A DNA stretch of 64,000 nt from Achromobacter sp. Root83. GTDB taxonomy: Bacteria > Pseudomonadota > Gammaproteobacteria > Burkholderiales > Burkholderiaceae_B. Position numbers and translations under genes: made by a program. Within the stretch, counting starts at the first letter, position 1; every line of letters begins with the position of its first letter. Positions 1 through 7,514 of this stretch are shown here, piece after piece. The DNA is taken from contig NZ_LMIU01000005.1 in the NCBI RefSeq assembly GCF_001428845.1, positions 63,248 to 127,247 of the forward strand, written 5' to 3'. The notes below the pieces were generated by a model that did not search any database, was not told the origin of the DNA, and saw only the letters and a program-made list of their open reading frames with translations.

Positions 1-1144
1 CGCGGCCCATGCTGGTCTGCAGGCCCACGCCACGCCCCTGGCAGCCAATGTCCACCAGCAACCCCGGTTCCGGCTCGTGCAAATGCGGCAGATAGTCGCG
101 CGTGATGGCGACGCGGCCGCACCAACGGAATTCGAACGGCGTCCCCGCCACCTGCGGGAACATCTTCAGCATCACGCGCTCGAGGTGCGCCCAATCCCCG
201 GCCCCCCTGGGCTCGCGGAAAGGACCGCGTCCGCCCATCAACAGCCTGCCCTGGTGGTCCAGGCGGAAGTACAGCAGCAGGTTGCGGGTGTCGGACGAGA
301 CATGCCCCTCTGGAAATATGCCGGCCCTGATGTTTTCGGGCAATGGCGTGGTCGCGACCTGGAACGTATTGGCGTCGATGATCGACGGCTTCAAGCCCGG
401 CCACAGATCGCCTCCGTAGGCATTGGTGCACATCACGACGCGGTCGGCCGTGATGGTGGGCCCCCGGGCAGTGGAAGCCGTCCATTTGCCGCCCTCTCGC
501 TTGAGGCCGGTGACGGGGGTGTCCGTATGAAGAAAGGCGCCCGCGTTCAACGCGGCGCGCGCCAGGCCGCGCGCATAGCTCAGCGGCTGTACGGCGCCCG
601 CCCGCTTGTCGAGCCAGCCGCCCAGGTATTTGTCCGCGCCGATCAGATGGGACACCTGCGCACGGTCTAAAGGCTGGGCATCCGCGCCATGCCGCGCCCA
701 CTGCGCGGCGCGCTCGTGCGCCACGCGCAGGGCTTCGGGATTGTGCGCCCCCTGGATCCAGCCATTGCGCACACGCGGCACGTCCATGGCGTGCCGCTCG
801 ATCAGGTCGAACACCGAATCCGCCGTGGCGCCGGCGAACCGCAGCAGCCTCTCGCCGCGTTCGGGACCGAACATGGAGATCAACGCATCGGGGTCATACT
901 TCAGGCCAGGAATGACCTGTCCGCCATTGCGCCCCGATCCGCCGAATCCGATCTCGCGCGCTTCCAGCAACACCGCCTTCACGCCCTGTTCGGCAAGATG
1001 CAGCGCAGTGCTCAGGCCGGCATAGCCTCCGCCAATCACCAGCACGTCCGCCTGACTGGAGGCGGCCAGGGGTTCCGTGGGCGGTGGCGCCGCGGCGGTC
1101 GCTGCCCACAAGGACGGGGAAAGGGGAAACGGCGCTTGCGGCAT
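1..1144 (-). CDS. FAD-dependent oxidoreductase, PuuB/DAO type (partial, 3' end outside window)
   Basis: I read this frame directly from the minus strand: 381 codons are present and the C-terminus lies beyond the left edge. After a proline/alanine-rich N-terminus comes a dinucleotide-binding GGGYAG (residues 38-43) in a beta-alpha-beta fold, then SGRNGGQV (70-77), a hallmark of the gamma-glutamylputrescine oxidase/glycine oxidase group. Near the edge, GCQGRGVG is the usual C-terminal FAD contact. Members oxidise primary or secondary amines with release of an aldehyde or imine and H2O2. The gene begins 9 bp after the ABC ATPase gene, so it is probably cotranscribed with an amine or amino acid importer. 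The exact substrate cannot be read from the sequence; gamma-glutamylputrescine or a related amine is my inference. Confidence 0.85.
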   Translation of the reverse strand, partial: MPQAPFPLSPSLWAATAAAPPPTEPLAASSQADVLVIGGGYAGLSTALHLAEQGVKAVLLEAREIGFGGSGRNGGQVIPGLKYDPDALISMFGPERGERLLRFAGATADSVFDLIERHAMDVPRVRNGWIQGAHNPEALRVAHERAAQWARHGADAQPLDRAQVSHLIGADKYLGGWLDKRAGAVQPLSYARGLARAALNAGAFLHTDTPVTGLKREGGKWTASTARGPTITADRVVMCTNAYGGDLWPGLKPSIIDANTFQVATTPLPENIRAGIFPEGHVSSDTRNLLLYFRLDHQGRLLMGGRGPFREPRGAGDWAHLERVMLKMFPQVAGTPFEFRWCGRVAITRDYLPHLHEPEPGLLVDIGCQGRGVGLQTSMGR

Positions 1145-1153
1145 GATGATTCC

Positions 1154-1885
1154 TTACATGGGATGCAGCACGCGGCGCAGGAAATCCTGCGTACGGGGAT
1201 GCTGCGGATGATTCAGCACTTCACGGGCGCCGCCCTGCTCCACCATGACGCCGCCATCGAAGAACATGACACGGTCCGCGACCTCGCGCGCGAAACTCAT
1301 TTCGTGCGTCACGACGACCATCGTCATGCCGGCCTCGGCCAGCTTGCGCATGACGCCCAGCACATCGCCGACCAGCTCCGGATCCAGCGCGGACGTCGGC
1401 TCGTCGAACAAAATGGCCTTGGGCTGCATCGCCAGCGCGCGCGCAATGGCCACGCGCTGCTGCTGGCCGCCCGACAACTGGTTCGGATGGGCGTCCTCCT
1501 TGTCAGCAAGGCCCACGCTGGCCAGGAGCTCGCGGCCGCGCTCCAGCGCCTGGGTGCGCGGTTCCTTTTTCACGAAGATCGGCCCTTCGATGACGTTCTC
1601 CAGCGCCGTACGGTGCGGAAACAGATTGAAGCGCTGGAACACCATCGCAACCTGCGTGCGGATCGACACGATGGAGGGCGCATCGCAATCCACGAGTTGT
1701 CCGTCCACGGTAATGCGGCCGGCGTTGTAGCGCTCCAATCCATTGATGCACCGCAGGATGGTTGACTTGCCCGACCCGGACGGGCCGACCACGCAGACCA
1801 CTTCGCCCTGGGCGACCTCGGCGTCGATGCCCTTGAGCACCTCGAGCGGACCGAAACTCTTGCGGACTCCACGCAGTTCGATCAT
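1154..1885 (-). CDS. Polar amino acid ABC transporter, ATP-binding protein
   Basis: This 243-residue protein is the ATPase of a GlnQ/HisP-type importer on the cytoplasmic face of the membrane. Walker A is GPSGSGKST (34-42), the signature is LSGGQQQR (137-144), Walker B is ILFDEP (158-163) and the switch histidine is H194 (VVVTHE). The length is normal for the family. I chose the ATG at 1885 because it gives the canonical N-terminus [12 protein letters not shown] and overlaps the permease stop codon as ATGA; an in-frame upstream extension would run inside the permease gene. The order binding protein, permease, ATPase, oxidoreductase suggests import followed by oxidation of an amine or amino acid. 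It appears intact. Confidence 0.96.
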   Translation of the reverse strand: MIELRGVRKSFGPLEVLKGIDAEVAQGEVVCVVGPSGSGKSTILRCINGLERYNAGRITVDGQLVDCDAPSIVSIRTQVAMVFQRFNLFPHRTALENVIEGPIFVKKEPRTQALERGRELLASVGLADKEDAHPNQLSGGQQQRVAIARALAMQPKAILFDEPTSALDPELVGDVLGVMRKLAEAGMTMVVVTHEMSFAREVADRVMFFDGGVMVEQGGAREVLNHPQHPRTQDFLRRVLHPM

Positions 1886-2535
1886 TTGGTGGCACTCCTT
1901 TTTTCCAGATGCCGGACCAGCAGAATCAGCGGCACGCACATCACCAGGTACATCAGCGCCACCAGCGAAAATACGGTGGCGTTCTTGAACGTGGAGACGG
2001 CAATCAGCTTGCCCTGCAACGCCAGCTCCGCCACCGTGATCGTGGAGGCCTGCGAGGAATCCTTGAGCATCATGATCATGATGTTGCCGTACGGCGGCAG
2101 CACGATCTTCACCGCCTGCGGCAGCACCACGCGCCGCATGGTGAGGCTCCAGCTCATGCCCATCGCCAGGGCGGCTTCGATCTGCCCGCGGTCGATGGCC
2201 TGTATGCCTGCACGGAAATTTTCGGCCTGATAGGCGGAATATGCCACCCCCAGGCCGATGATCGCGGCCTGCACCGCGCTCAGCGACACCCCCATGTCAG
2301 GCATCACGAAGTAGATGTAGAACAGCAGCACGATGATGGGTATGCCGCGCAGCAGGTTGATCACGCCGCCGCTGAAACTGGACAGGTATTTGTTGCCCGA
2401 GACCCGCATCAGCGCCCACACGAGCCCCAATACCGTGGACAGCGCGAGCGAACCCAGCGTGACCAGGATCGTGAGCTTTGCGCCTTCCAGCAGGATCGGC
2501 ATGAACTCTGCCGCGTCTTTGAAGAATTCCATCAT
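1882..2535 (-). CDS. Polar amino acid ABC transporter, permease (HisM family)
   Basis: This is a 217-residue inner-membrane permease with several hydrophobic segments, starting with [19 protein letters not shown] near residues 13-31. The EAA loop that contacts the ATPase is visible as [20 protein letters not shown]. Only one permease gene is present, so the channel may be a homodimer, as in other single-permease members of this family. Two adjacent ATG codons (2535 and 2532) both precede [12 protein letters not shown] used the first and rejected a longer frame whose extra residues are arginine/glycine rich and do not resemble the family. The stop overlaps the ATPase start by 4 bp. Confidence 0.94.
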   Translation of the reverse strand: MMEFFKDAAEFMPILLEGAKLTILVTLGSLALSTVLGLVWALMRVSGNKYLSSFSGGVINLLRGIPIIVLLFYIYFVMPDMGVSLSAVQAAIIGLGVAYSAYQAENFRAGIQAIDRGQIEAALAMGMSWSLTMRRVVLPQAVKIVLPPYGNIMIMMLKDSSQASTITVAELALQGKLIAVSTFKNATVFSLVALMYLVMCVPLILLVRHLEKRSATK

Positions 2536-2656
2536 GACTCGACCCACCCCGACTAGACAGCCTGCGGGAGCGCGCGATGCGCCCCGTCCGCCGGCGTGCG
2601 CGAACACGCCGGCGGAGCCTGTGCAATGGCTTGGTTAATGCGCGGTCAGGCGGGCG

Positions 2657-3412
2657 TCATGCGCCGCCCAGGCCCCACTTCTTCAGAATGGCATCGATGG
2701 CGCCATCGGCCTTCAGCTTGGCCAGCGCCTTGTTGATGCGTTCCAGCAATTCCGTGTCTTCCTTCCGCGTAGCCAGACCCAGGCTGCCCATGATGGTGGG
2801 CTGATAGGCCTGCGCCATCTTCAGGTTGGGGTAGTTTCCCTGCGTCAGGATGTAGGTGGCGATGGGAAAGTCCATGAAGCCGCCCTGGATGCGGCCGGCG
2901 TTGGCGTCTCGCATCATGTCGGGGGGATTGTCGTAGAGCTTCACTTCCTTGAAGACGCCGCTTTTCTGAATCGGCTCGACGAACGCGGTGCCGACCTGCA
3001 CGCCGACCGTCATGCCTTTCATGTCCGCAAACGACTTGTATTCCTTGTTGTCGGTTTTCAGCACCATCAACCCTTCACCGTAGCGGTAGACCGGCTCGGA
3101 AAAGCTCACGACCTGCTGGCGTTGCGGGGTGATGAACATGGCTGCCGACACGATGTCGATGCGCTTGGACGTCAACGAGCCGATGAGCGCCGAAAACGCC
3201 ATGGGCTCGATCTGCACCGCGAACCCGGCCTCTTTGCCGACCGCCTTCACGATGTCGACCATCACCCCTTCGATGCTGTTGGTCTTGGTGTCGAGAAACG
3301 TGAACGGACTGCCGGTGGGCGTCGATCCCACCTTGAGCACCGTCTGGGCTTGCGCGCCCGCGGCCATGGACAATGCTGCGAATACAGAGACAACAAGAGT
3401 CTTGAATTTCAT
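2657..3412 (-). CDS. Polar amino acid ABC transporter, periplasmic binding protein
   Basis: The protein has 251 residues. A signal peptide is clear: MKFK, a hydrophobic core, then AGAQAQ with likely cleavage after AQA near residue 22. The mature part is a family 3 solute-binding protein (SBP_bac_3): the start TVLKVGSTPTGSPFTF, the segment IEGVMVDIVKAVGKEAGF, and the hinge-side GVQVGTAFVEPI all match the pattern. Such proteins deliver an amino acid or related cation to the permease. It is the first gene of the transporter set, about 120 bp upstream of the permease, and carries a GAGGAT ribosome site. The ligand is not predictable with confidence; the downstream PuuB-type oxidase points to a polyamine or amine. 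Confidence 0.95.
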   Translation of the reverse strand: MKFKTLVVSVFAALSMAAGAQAQTVLKVGSTPTGSPFTFLDTKTNSIEGVMVDIVKAVGKEAGFAVQIEPMAFSALIGSLTSKRIDIVSAAMFITPQRQQVVSFSEPVYRYGEGLMVLKTDNKEYKSFADMKGMTVGVQVGTAFVEPIQKSGVFKEVKLYDNPPDMMRDANAGRIQGGFMDFPIATYILTQGNYPNLKMAQAYQPTIMGSLGLATRKEDTELLERINKALAKLKADGAIDAILKKWGLGGA

Positions 3413-3511
3413 GACATATCCTCATCGTGGCAAGGAAATCCGGGCGGCGCTGCGCGCGTCCGGTGGCGGAATGATCCCCAGCGTCAATCCGCCGCATTAG
3501 GTGCTGCGCGC

Positions 3512-4177
3512 TCATGGCGCTTGTTGCGAGTCGTCCCCCAAGGCTTGATTGATATTCGAGATGGCCCAGATGACCTCTGTCGTCTGAGATCCGGGATTGC
3601 GCCAGCGGCGCGGTGTGCTGCTGGCATAACAAAAACTGTCGCCTTCCTTGAGGAGGATGACGCGATCGCCCACCCAAAGCTCCAGCGAACCCTTGAGCAC
3701 CAAGCCGATCTGCTCGCCTTGCCCCGTGACGAACAGCTCGTTGCCGGTTGAACCGCCGGGTTCGATGGAGGCCCGGCACAGATCCATGCTGCGGCACGCA
3801 GGCGGCGTGTACATCTCTTTGCGGATGCCCTTTTCCTGCAAGTCGATGTGCCGGTGCGTTCCCGCGCGGGCCACGCGTCCGTCGTCCTCGCCCTCGGTGT
3901 GTTCGGCATTGCGCAGCAGCGAATTGACCGAAACGCCGAATTCACGGGCCAGCAGCTGCAGCACTTTCACGGAGGCGGAGCTCAGGCCGCGCTCGATCTG
4001 GCTAAGCAGGCCCAGCGACATGCCGCAGGCGCGGGCCACGTCGGCAAGCGACCGACCATGCTGCTTGCGCAACTGGCGCAGTTGCTGGCCCAGCCAGAGA
4101 TCAACCGCGGACTCGGGACGCCCGGGCAGGGTTGTCGGAGGCAAGCTGGCACGGCGTTCGGCGGCGGATTGGCTCAT
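3512..4177 (-). CDS. XRE-family regulator with C-terminal cupin domain (PuuR-like)
   Basis: The 221-residue protein has an N-terminal helix-turn-helix at about residues 30-85 (LGQQLRQLRKQHGRSLADVA, then MSLGLLSQIERGLSSASVKVLQLL) and a C-terminal cupin barrel at about 130-210 (GEQIGLVLKGSLELWVGD, LKEGDSFCYASSTPRRWRNP). This HTH plus cupin layout is that of PuuR and related ligand-sensing repressors of polyamine and amine catabolism. It lies upstream of, and on the same strand as, the binding-protein gene, with a gap of about 99 bp. A TGAAAAT/ATTTTCA palindrome begins 2 bp before its start codon, so autorepression is likely. The assignment to control of the neighbouring transporter and oxidase is inferred from context. 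Confidence 0.93.
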   Translation of the reverse strand: MSQSAAERRASLPPTTLPGRPESAVDLWLGQQLRQLRKQHGRSLADVARACGMSLGLLSQIERGLSSASVKVLQLLAREFGVSVNSLLRNAEHTEGEDDGRVARAGTHRHIDLQEKGIRKEMYTPPACRSMDLCRASIEPGGSTGNELFVTGQGEQIGLVLKGSLELWVGDRVILLKEGDSFCYASSTPRRWRNPGSQTTEVIWAISNINQALGDDSQQAP

Positions 4178-4178
4178 G

Positions 4179-4206
4179 TGAAAATTTCATTTTCATGTAA
4201 TTTTCA
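4179..4206 (-). promoter_or_regulatory. Palindromic operator before the XRE-cupin gene
   Basis: On the plus strand TGAAAAT (4179-4185), spacer TTC, then ATTTTCA (4189-4195) forms a perfect 7-bp inverted repeat starting 2 bp from the ATG. A third half-site, ATTTTCA, follows at 4200-4206. The position suggests that the XRE-cupin protein represses its own gene by blocking transcription or translation start. The AT-rich island stands out in a GC-rich window. Confidence 0.6.
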
Positions 4207-4303
4207 ATACTAAGGAGCCGCAAAATCGCCCACAACCTAGGAACATCCCTAGCGGTTGCGGGCGTGAATATCGTGACGGATGGGCGTAGACACGCGGGGC
4301 GCG

Positions 4304-5176
4304 TCAGGACGGATCGGATGTCTCGGGCGTGCCGGGCGCGACCGGGGGCACGTCGCCGGAAACCGTTTTCCGGGGCTTTCGGCGATGTGAAGGCGTCTTG
4401 GTCCCCGGCACGTCGATGCCAGTCAATTCCGCCAGGTAACGTTCGTCCAGTTTGCTCAGCCAACCCTGGGCGCGGGCGGCTTCGATCAGTTCGGGCCGCC
4501 GCGTGGCGGTCAGCGCCAGCGAACGCTCGCGCCGCCAGCGGGCGATATTGGCGTGATGTCCGCTCAGCAAGGGCGCGGGCACGGACGCACCTTCGTACAC
4601 CTCTGGGCGGGTGTAGTGCGGACTGTCCAACAGGCCGGACAAGGTCTCGTTGAACGAATCCTGCAAGGCGGAATCGCCGTCGTTGAGCACGCCGGGCAAC
4701 AGGCGCACGGCGGCATCGATTACCGCCAGCGCAGCGATTTCTCCGCCGGACAGCACGAAGTCGCCCAGCGAGATTTCATGCGTGACGCAGCGCTCGATGA
4801 AGCGCTGGTCCACGCCTTCGTAACGGCCGCAAATGAGGATGATGCCCTCGCTCGCGGCCAGCGTTTCAGCGCCGGCCTGGTCGTAGCGCTGGCCTACGGG
4901 GGCCAGCAGCGCCACGGGTGCGCGGCCCAGCCCTTGCGCGGCACGCGCTGCCTGGGCGGCATTGACGGCGGCCTCGAGGGGGGCCGCCATCATCACCATT
5001 CCGGGGCCGCCGCCGTAGGGACGGTCGTCCACCGTGCGATGCACGTCCTGCGTGAAATCGCGGGGATTCCAGGCGTGCAGGGACCACCGGCCCTGGGCAT
5101 GAGCCCGGCCGGTGACGCCCAGGTCGCGCACTACCCCGAACATCTCGGGAAAGAGCGTAACGACGTCAAATCGCAT
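4304..5176 (-). CDS. trmD: tRNA (guanine37-N1)-methyltransferase
   Basis: TrmD methylates G37 of tRNAs using S-adenosylmethionine and prevents +1 frameshifting. The 290-residue protein starts [13 protein letters not shown] and contains the deep-trefoil-knot SAM site: [15 protein letters not shown] (about 115-128) and [16 protein letters not shown] (134-149). The last 35 or so residues, rich in P, T, R and K, form an extension beyond the usual length of about 250. The ATG at 5176 overlaps the rimM stop (TGATG); a longer upstream frame was rejected because it would lie inside rimM. It is the last gene of rpsP-rimM-trmD; the rplS gene that often follows in other bacteria is absent here. Confidence 0.98.
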   Translation of the reverse strand: MRFDVVTLFPEMFGVVRDLGVTGRAHAQGRWSLHAWNPRDFTQDVHRTVDDRPYGGGPGMVMMAAPLEAAVNAAQAARAAQGLGRAPVALLAPVGQRYDQAGAETLAASEGIILICGRYEGVDQRFIERCVTHEISLGDFVLSGGEIAALAVIDAAVRLLPGVLNDGDSALQDSFNETLSGLLDSPHYTRPEVYEGASVPAPLLSGHHANIARWRRERSLALTATRRPELIEAARAQGWLSKLDERYLAELTGIDVPGTKTPSHRRKPRKTVSGDVPPVAPGTPETSDPS

Positions 5177-5793
5177 CAGAGATCCGCGGGCCAGTCGCTG
5201 TCGATGCGGCGGGCAGCCAAATCGACGGCGTGGATGTGCGCGCGTACGAACGGAACGAGCATTTCGGCGGGTCGGCCTTTGGCGTCCAGGATGGGCTCGG
5301 GACCTTGGTCCCCCGCCTTCTGGCACAAAATCTTCAAGACGGCGTGAGCGCCGTTATCGAGGACTTCGCCAACCACGCCTATCAGCGCGGGTTCTCCGTT
5401 GGCGCTGGTGTACAGCGCACAACCGATAAGATCGACCCAGTAGTATTCGTCTTCCTGGGGCGCGGGAAAAGAACCGCGCGGCGCCTGCACGGAATAACCG
5501 CGCAGCGCTTCGGCCTGGTCGCGATCCGCAATGCCCTTCAGTTGCGCCACCACGGTGGCGCCCTGCGAACGGACTTGCACGATCTTGAATGCGACAGGCG
5601 CAGACGCGACAGCGCCCCGCGCCAATTCAGGCACAGGGCGAGTCAACCACCATTGAGACGCTGAGAGCAGCACTTCGGCATTGGCCGAATGTGGCTGCAC
5701 CTTAACCCAGCCTTTCACACCGTAGGCTGCAGTGATGCGGCCCAGCTCGATCAAATCCGTAGGCGCCGCGTTGGAGGTTGCGGCATCAGACAT
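5176..5793 (-). CDS. rimM: 16S rRNA processing / ribosome maturation factor
   Basis: RimM assists maturation of the 30S subunit by binding ribosomal protein S19 and the 16S 3' domain. This 205-residue protein has the N-terminal RimM beta-barrel beginning [18 protein letters not shown] (about 16-34) and a C-terminal PRC-like barrel around [15 protein letters not shown] through AEMLVPFV. Length is a little above the usual 170-180 residues. It lies between rpsP (about 100 bp upstream) and trmD (1-bp overlap downstream), the standard order, which makes the call secure. Confidence 0.97.
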   Translation of the reverse strand: MSDAATSNAAPTDLIELGRITAAYGVKGWVKVQPHSANAEVLLSASQWWLTRPVPELARGAVASAPVAFKIVQVRSQGATVVAQLKGIADRDQAEALRGYSVQAPRGSFPAPQEDEYYWVDLIGCALYTSANGEPALIGVVGEVLDNGAHAVLKILCQKAGDQGPEPILDAKGRPAEMLVPFVRAHIHAVDLAARRIDSDWPADL

Positions 5794-5892
5794 GTATCGT
5801 GCTCTTGTTAGTGTTCTTGGTAGCTATAAAGCAATGAACGGCAGCTTTTAAGCGTAGAAAAACTAGCAGCTCAGGCTTTGCGACGCGGGCAA

Positions 5893-6153
5893 TCAAGCCG
5901 CGGCGGAAACCTTGGCCGAGTAGTCTTTGACCAGACGCTCGACAGCGGGCGACAGTTGCGCGCCGGTGCCAGTCCAGTATTGCACGCGGTCCAGCGCAAT
6001 GCGCAGGTTTTCCGTGCCTTCGCTAGCTACGGGGTTGTAGAAACCCACGCGCTCGATGAAGCGGCCGTCGCGACGGTTACGCGAATCGGTGGCCACCAGG
6101 TTGTAAAACGGACGCTTCTTGGACCCACCGCGGGCCAGGCGAATCACCACCAT
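5893..6153 (-). CDS. rpsP: 30S ribosomal protein S16
   Basis: The 86-residue protein matches S16 across its length: [20 protein letters not shown] at the start, the segment [13 protein letters not shown] near 34-46, and a C-terminal tail with [17 protein letters not shown]16 is an early assembly protein of the small subunit. It is the first gene of the rpsP-rimM-trmD group and is preceded by a good sigma-70-like promoter at 6189-6218. Nothing appears unusual. Confidence 0.98.
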   Translation of the reverse strand: MVVIRLARGGSKKRPFYNLVATDSRNRRDGRFIERVGFYNPVASEGTENLRIALDRVQYWTGTGAQLSPAVERLVKDYSAKVSAAA

Positions 6154-6592
6154 AGGTAATCCCTTGAATTAGTTGTGAAAAACGGGAAATTCTAGCACTT
6201 AAACAAGCCTGCTGGCAAATGAGAGTGCTGAAATGTGTGAGGCGGCGCGATTTGTATCCTAAAACACCCGCATCCGGGTATTCTACAAACACGGGCCATG
6301 GCCCGCCGCAGCCCGAAGTGTAGCCGCCTAGCGGCACTTGCGGCTGCGTAATCGCTACTTTTAATGCGTTTGAGCGGTTGGTGCGTCTGAAGAACAGCCC
6401 GATTGGAGAGATCGGTTTTATGTCGTTCTACGCAATAACTCCACGCCTTACCCCGCCAGCATGCGCCCCAGCGGCGCCGGCATCGCCTTTTCTTCAAGTC
6501 GTCCCGTCCCGGCGCCCGTGTGGCCCGAGGCCTCGGCCCTTCTTTTCCCGCGTTTTCCCCCAAAACTTCCTCTACCTGGAGGGTGCATCACC
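6154..6592. other. Divergent intergenic region, rpsP / secreted protein
   Basis: This 439-bp stretch holds the rpsP promoter on its left side. The right side carries a GGAGGG ribosome site just before the start of the secreted-protein gene. I see no convincing small gene, tRNA or structured RNA in the rest, and the open frames crossing it have no recognisable content. Confidence 0.6.
6189..6218 (-). promoter_or_regulatory. Sigma-70-like promoter of rpsP
   Basis: On the minus strand TTGCCA (6218-6213) is separated by 18 bp from TAGAAT (6194-6189), and TG sits just upstream of the -10 as an extended -10 (TGCTAGAAT). The start codon of rpsP is about 36 bp downstream. Confidence 0.65.
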
Positions 6593-7174
6593 ATGAAGAA
6601 ACAAAAATCAGTCTTCGCTCCCGTCGCACGCCTGGCTTTGGCTGGAGTGCTGGCGGGAACACTGGCGATGCCGATGGCCGCGTCCGCGCGAGTGATCGGC
6701 GCGGCACTGACGACCGCTTCGGGCCAGGTCACGGCGGTGGACCAGGCCACCCGCACGATCACGCTGCGAGGCCCGAATGGCAACTCGATGGACGTCGTCG
6801 CGGGGCCGGACATCCGCAACTTTCAGCAGATCAAGCCCGGCGATACGCTGACGCTCGACTATTACGAGTCGGTCGCGGTGGATGTGCGCCCCGCCGGCTC
6901 GGGCGCGCCCGAAGTCGTGACTGAAACCGCGGCCACCCGCAGCGCCAAGGGAGCCCGGCCCGGAGGAGCCGTTGGCCGTCAAACCACGATCACCGCCGAG
7001 ATCTGGCACATCAACAGAAGCGCGAACCTGGTGATACTGAAGGGTCCGCAAGGCGGCAGGCGCACCATCCAGGTTCGGGACCCCGCGCTGCGCGAGAAGC
7101 TGCAGCAACTGAAGGAAGGCGATCTGGTGGACTTCACGATCACGCAGGCGGTTGCGGCGGCCATTCACCGGTAA
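6593..7174 (+). CDS. Secreted protein of unknown function with two related halves
   Basis: I do not recognise a named family. The 193-residue protein has a signal peptide (MKKQK, hydrophobic segment, MAASARV with likely cleavage after about residue 34). The mature part has two similar units: GQVTAVDQATRTITLRGPNG followed by IKPGDTLTLDYYESVAVDV, and AEIWHINRSANLVILKGPQG followed by LKEGDLVDFTITQAVAAAI. Both show strand, turn, 'GP(N/Q)G', then a KxGD turn, consistent with small beta-barrel (OB-like) repeats; the fold is inferred. The start was set at the ATG after GGAGGG, where the signal peptide begins. A bidirectional terminator follows. Confidence 0.85.
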   Translation: MKKQKSVFAPVARLALAGVLAGTLAMPMAASARVIGAALTTASGQVTAVDQATRTITLRGPNGNSMDVVAGPDIRNFQQIKPGDTLTLDYYESVAVDVRPAGSGAPEVVTETAATRSAKGARPGGAVGRQTTITAEIWHINRSANLVILKGPQGGRRTIQVRDPALREKLQQLKEGDLVDFTITQAVAAAIHR

Positions 7175-7190
7175 ACATCGGCGGTTTACG

Positions 7191-7221
7191 AAAAAAAGGC
7201 CCGCTGTGCGCGGGCCTTTTT
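7191..7221. terminator. Bidirectional rho-independent terminator
   Basis: GGCCCGC (7198-7204), loop TGTGC, GCGGGCC (7210-7216) is flanked by an A-run on the left and a T-run on the right. It serves the secreted-protein gene from the left and tusA from the right. Confidence 0.88.
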
Positions 7222-7244
7222 GCCTGAGTCGGACTGCAGCAGAC

Positions 7245-7514
7245 TTAGCGGCGGCGCAGGAAATGCACGCAATGGCCTTCGGCCTCCTGCTGCGCGACCA
7301 ACACGTTGCCGGTTTGGCGCGCGAAGGCCTGGAAGTCGCGGATGGCGGTGCGGTCGGTGGTGATGACGCGCAACACCTGACCGCTTTCCATCTGCGCCAG
7401 TGCCTTCTTGGCCCGCAGGATAGGCAAGGGACAGGTCAGCCCAGTGGCATCGACCTGATGCTCGAAGGCCGGCGCCTGGGCGCCGGCATCCAGGTTGGCA
7501 TCCACGCCGCTCAT
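7245..7514 (-). CDS. tusA: TusA-like sulfurtransferase
   Basis: An 89-residue SirA/TusA family protein. The active-site motif is ATGLTCPLPILRAKKAL, in which the cysteine of CPxP carries a persulfide; the C-terminal half has GQVLRVITTDRTAIRDFQAF. TusA proteins relay sulfur for tRNA thiolation, molybdenum cofactor or sulfur metabolism; which of these applies is not shown. The ATG at 7514 overlaps the alaS stop as TGATG, so the two genes are translationally coupled. Whether this is the TusA of mnm5s2U synthesis or a paralogue needs comparison with other copies in the genome. Confidence 0.9.
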   Translation of the reverse strand: MSGVDANLDAGAQAPAFEHQVDATGLTCPLPILRAKKALAQMESGQVLRVITTDRTAIRDFQAFARQTGNVLVAQQEAEGHCVHFLRRR

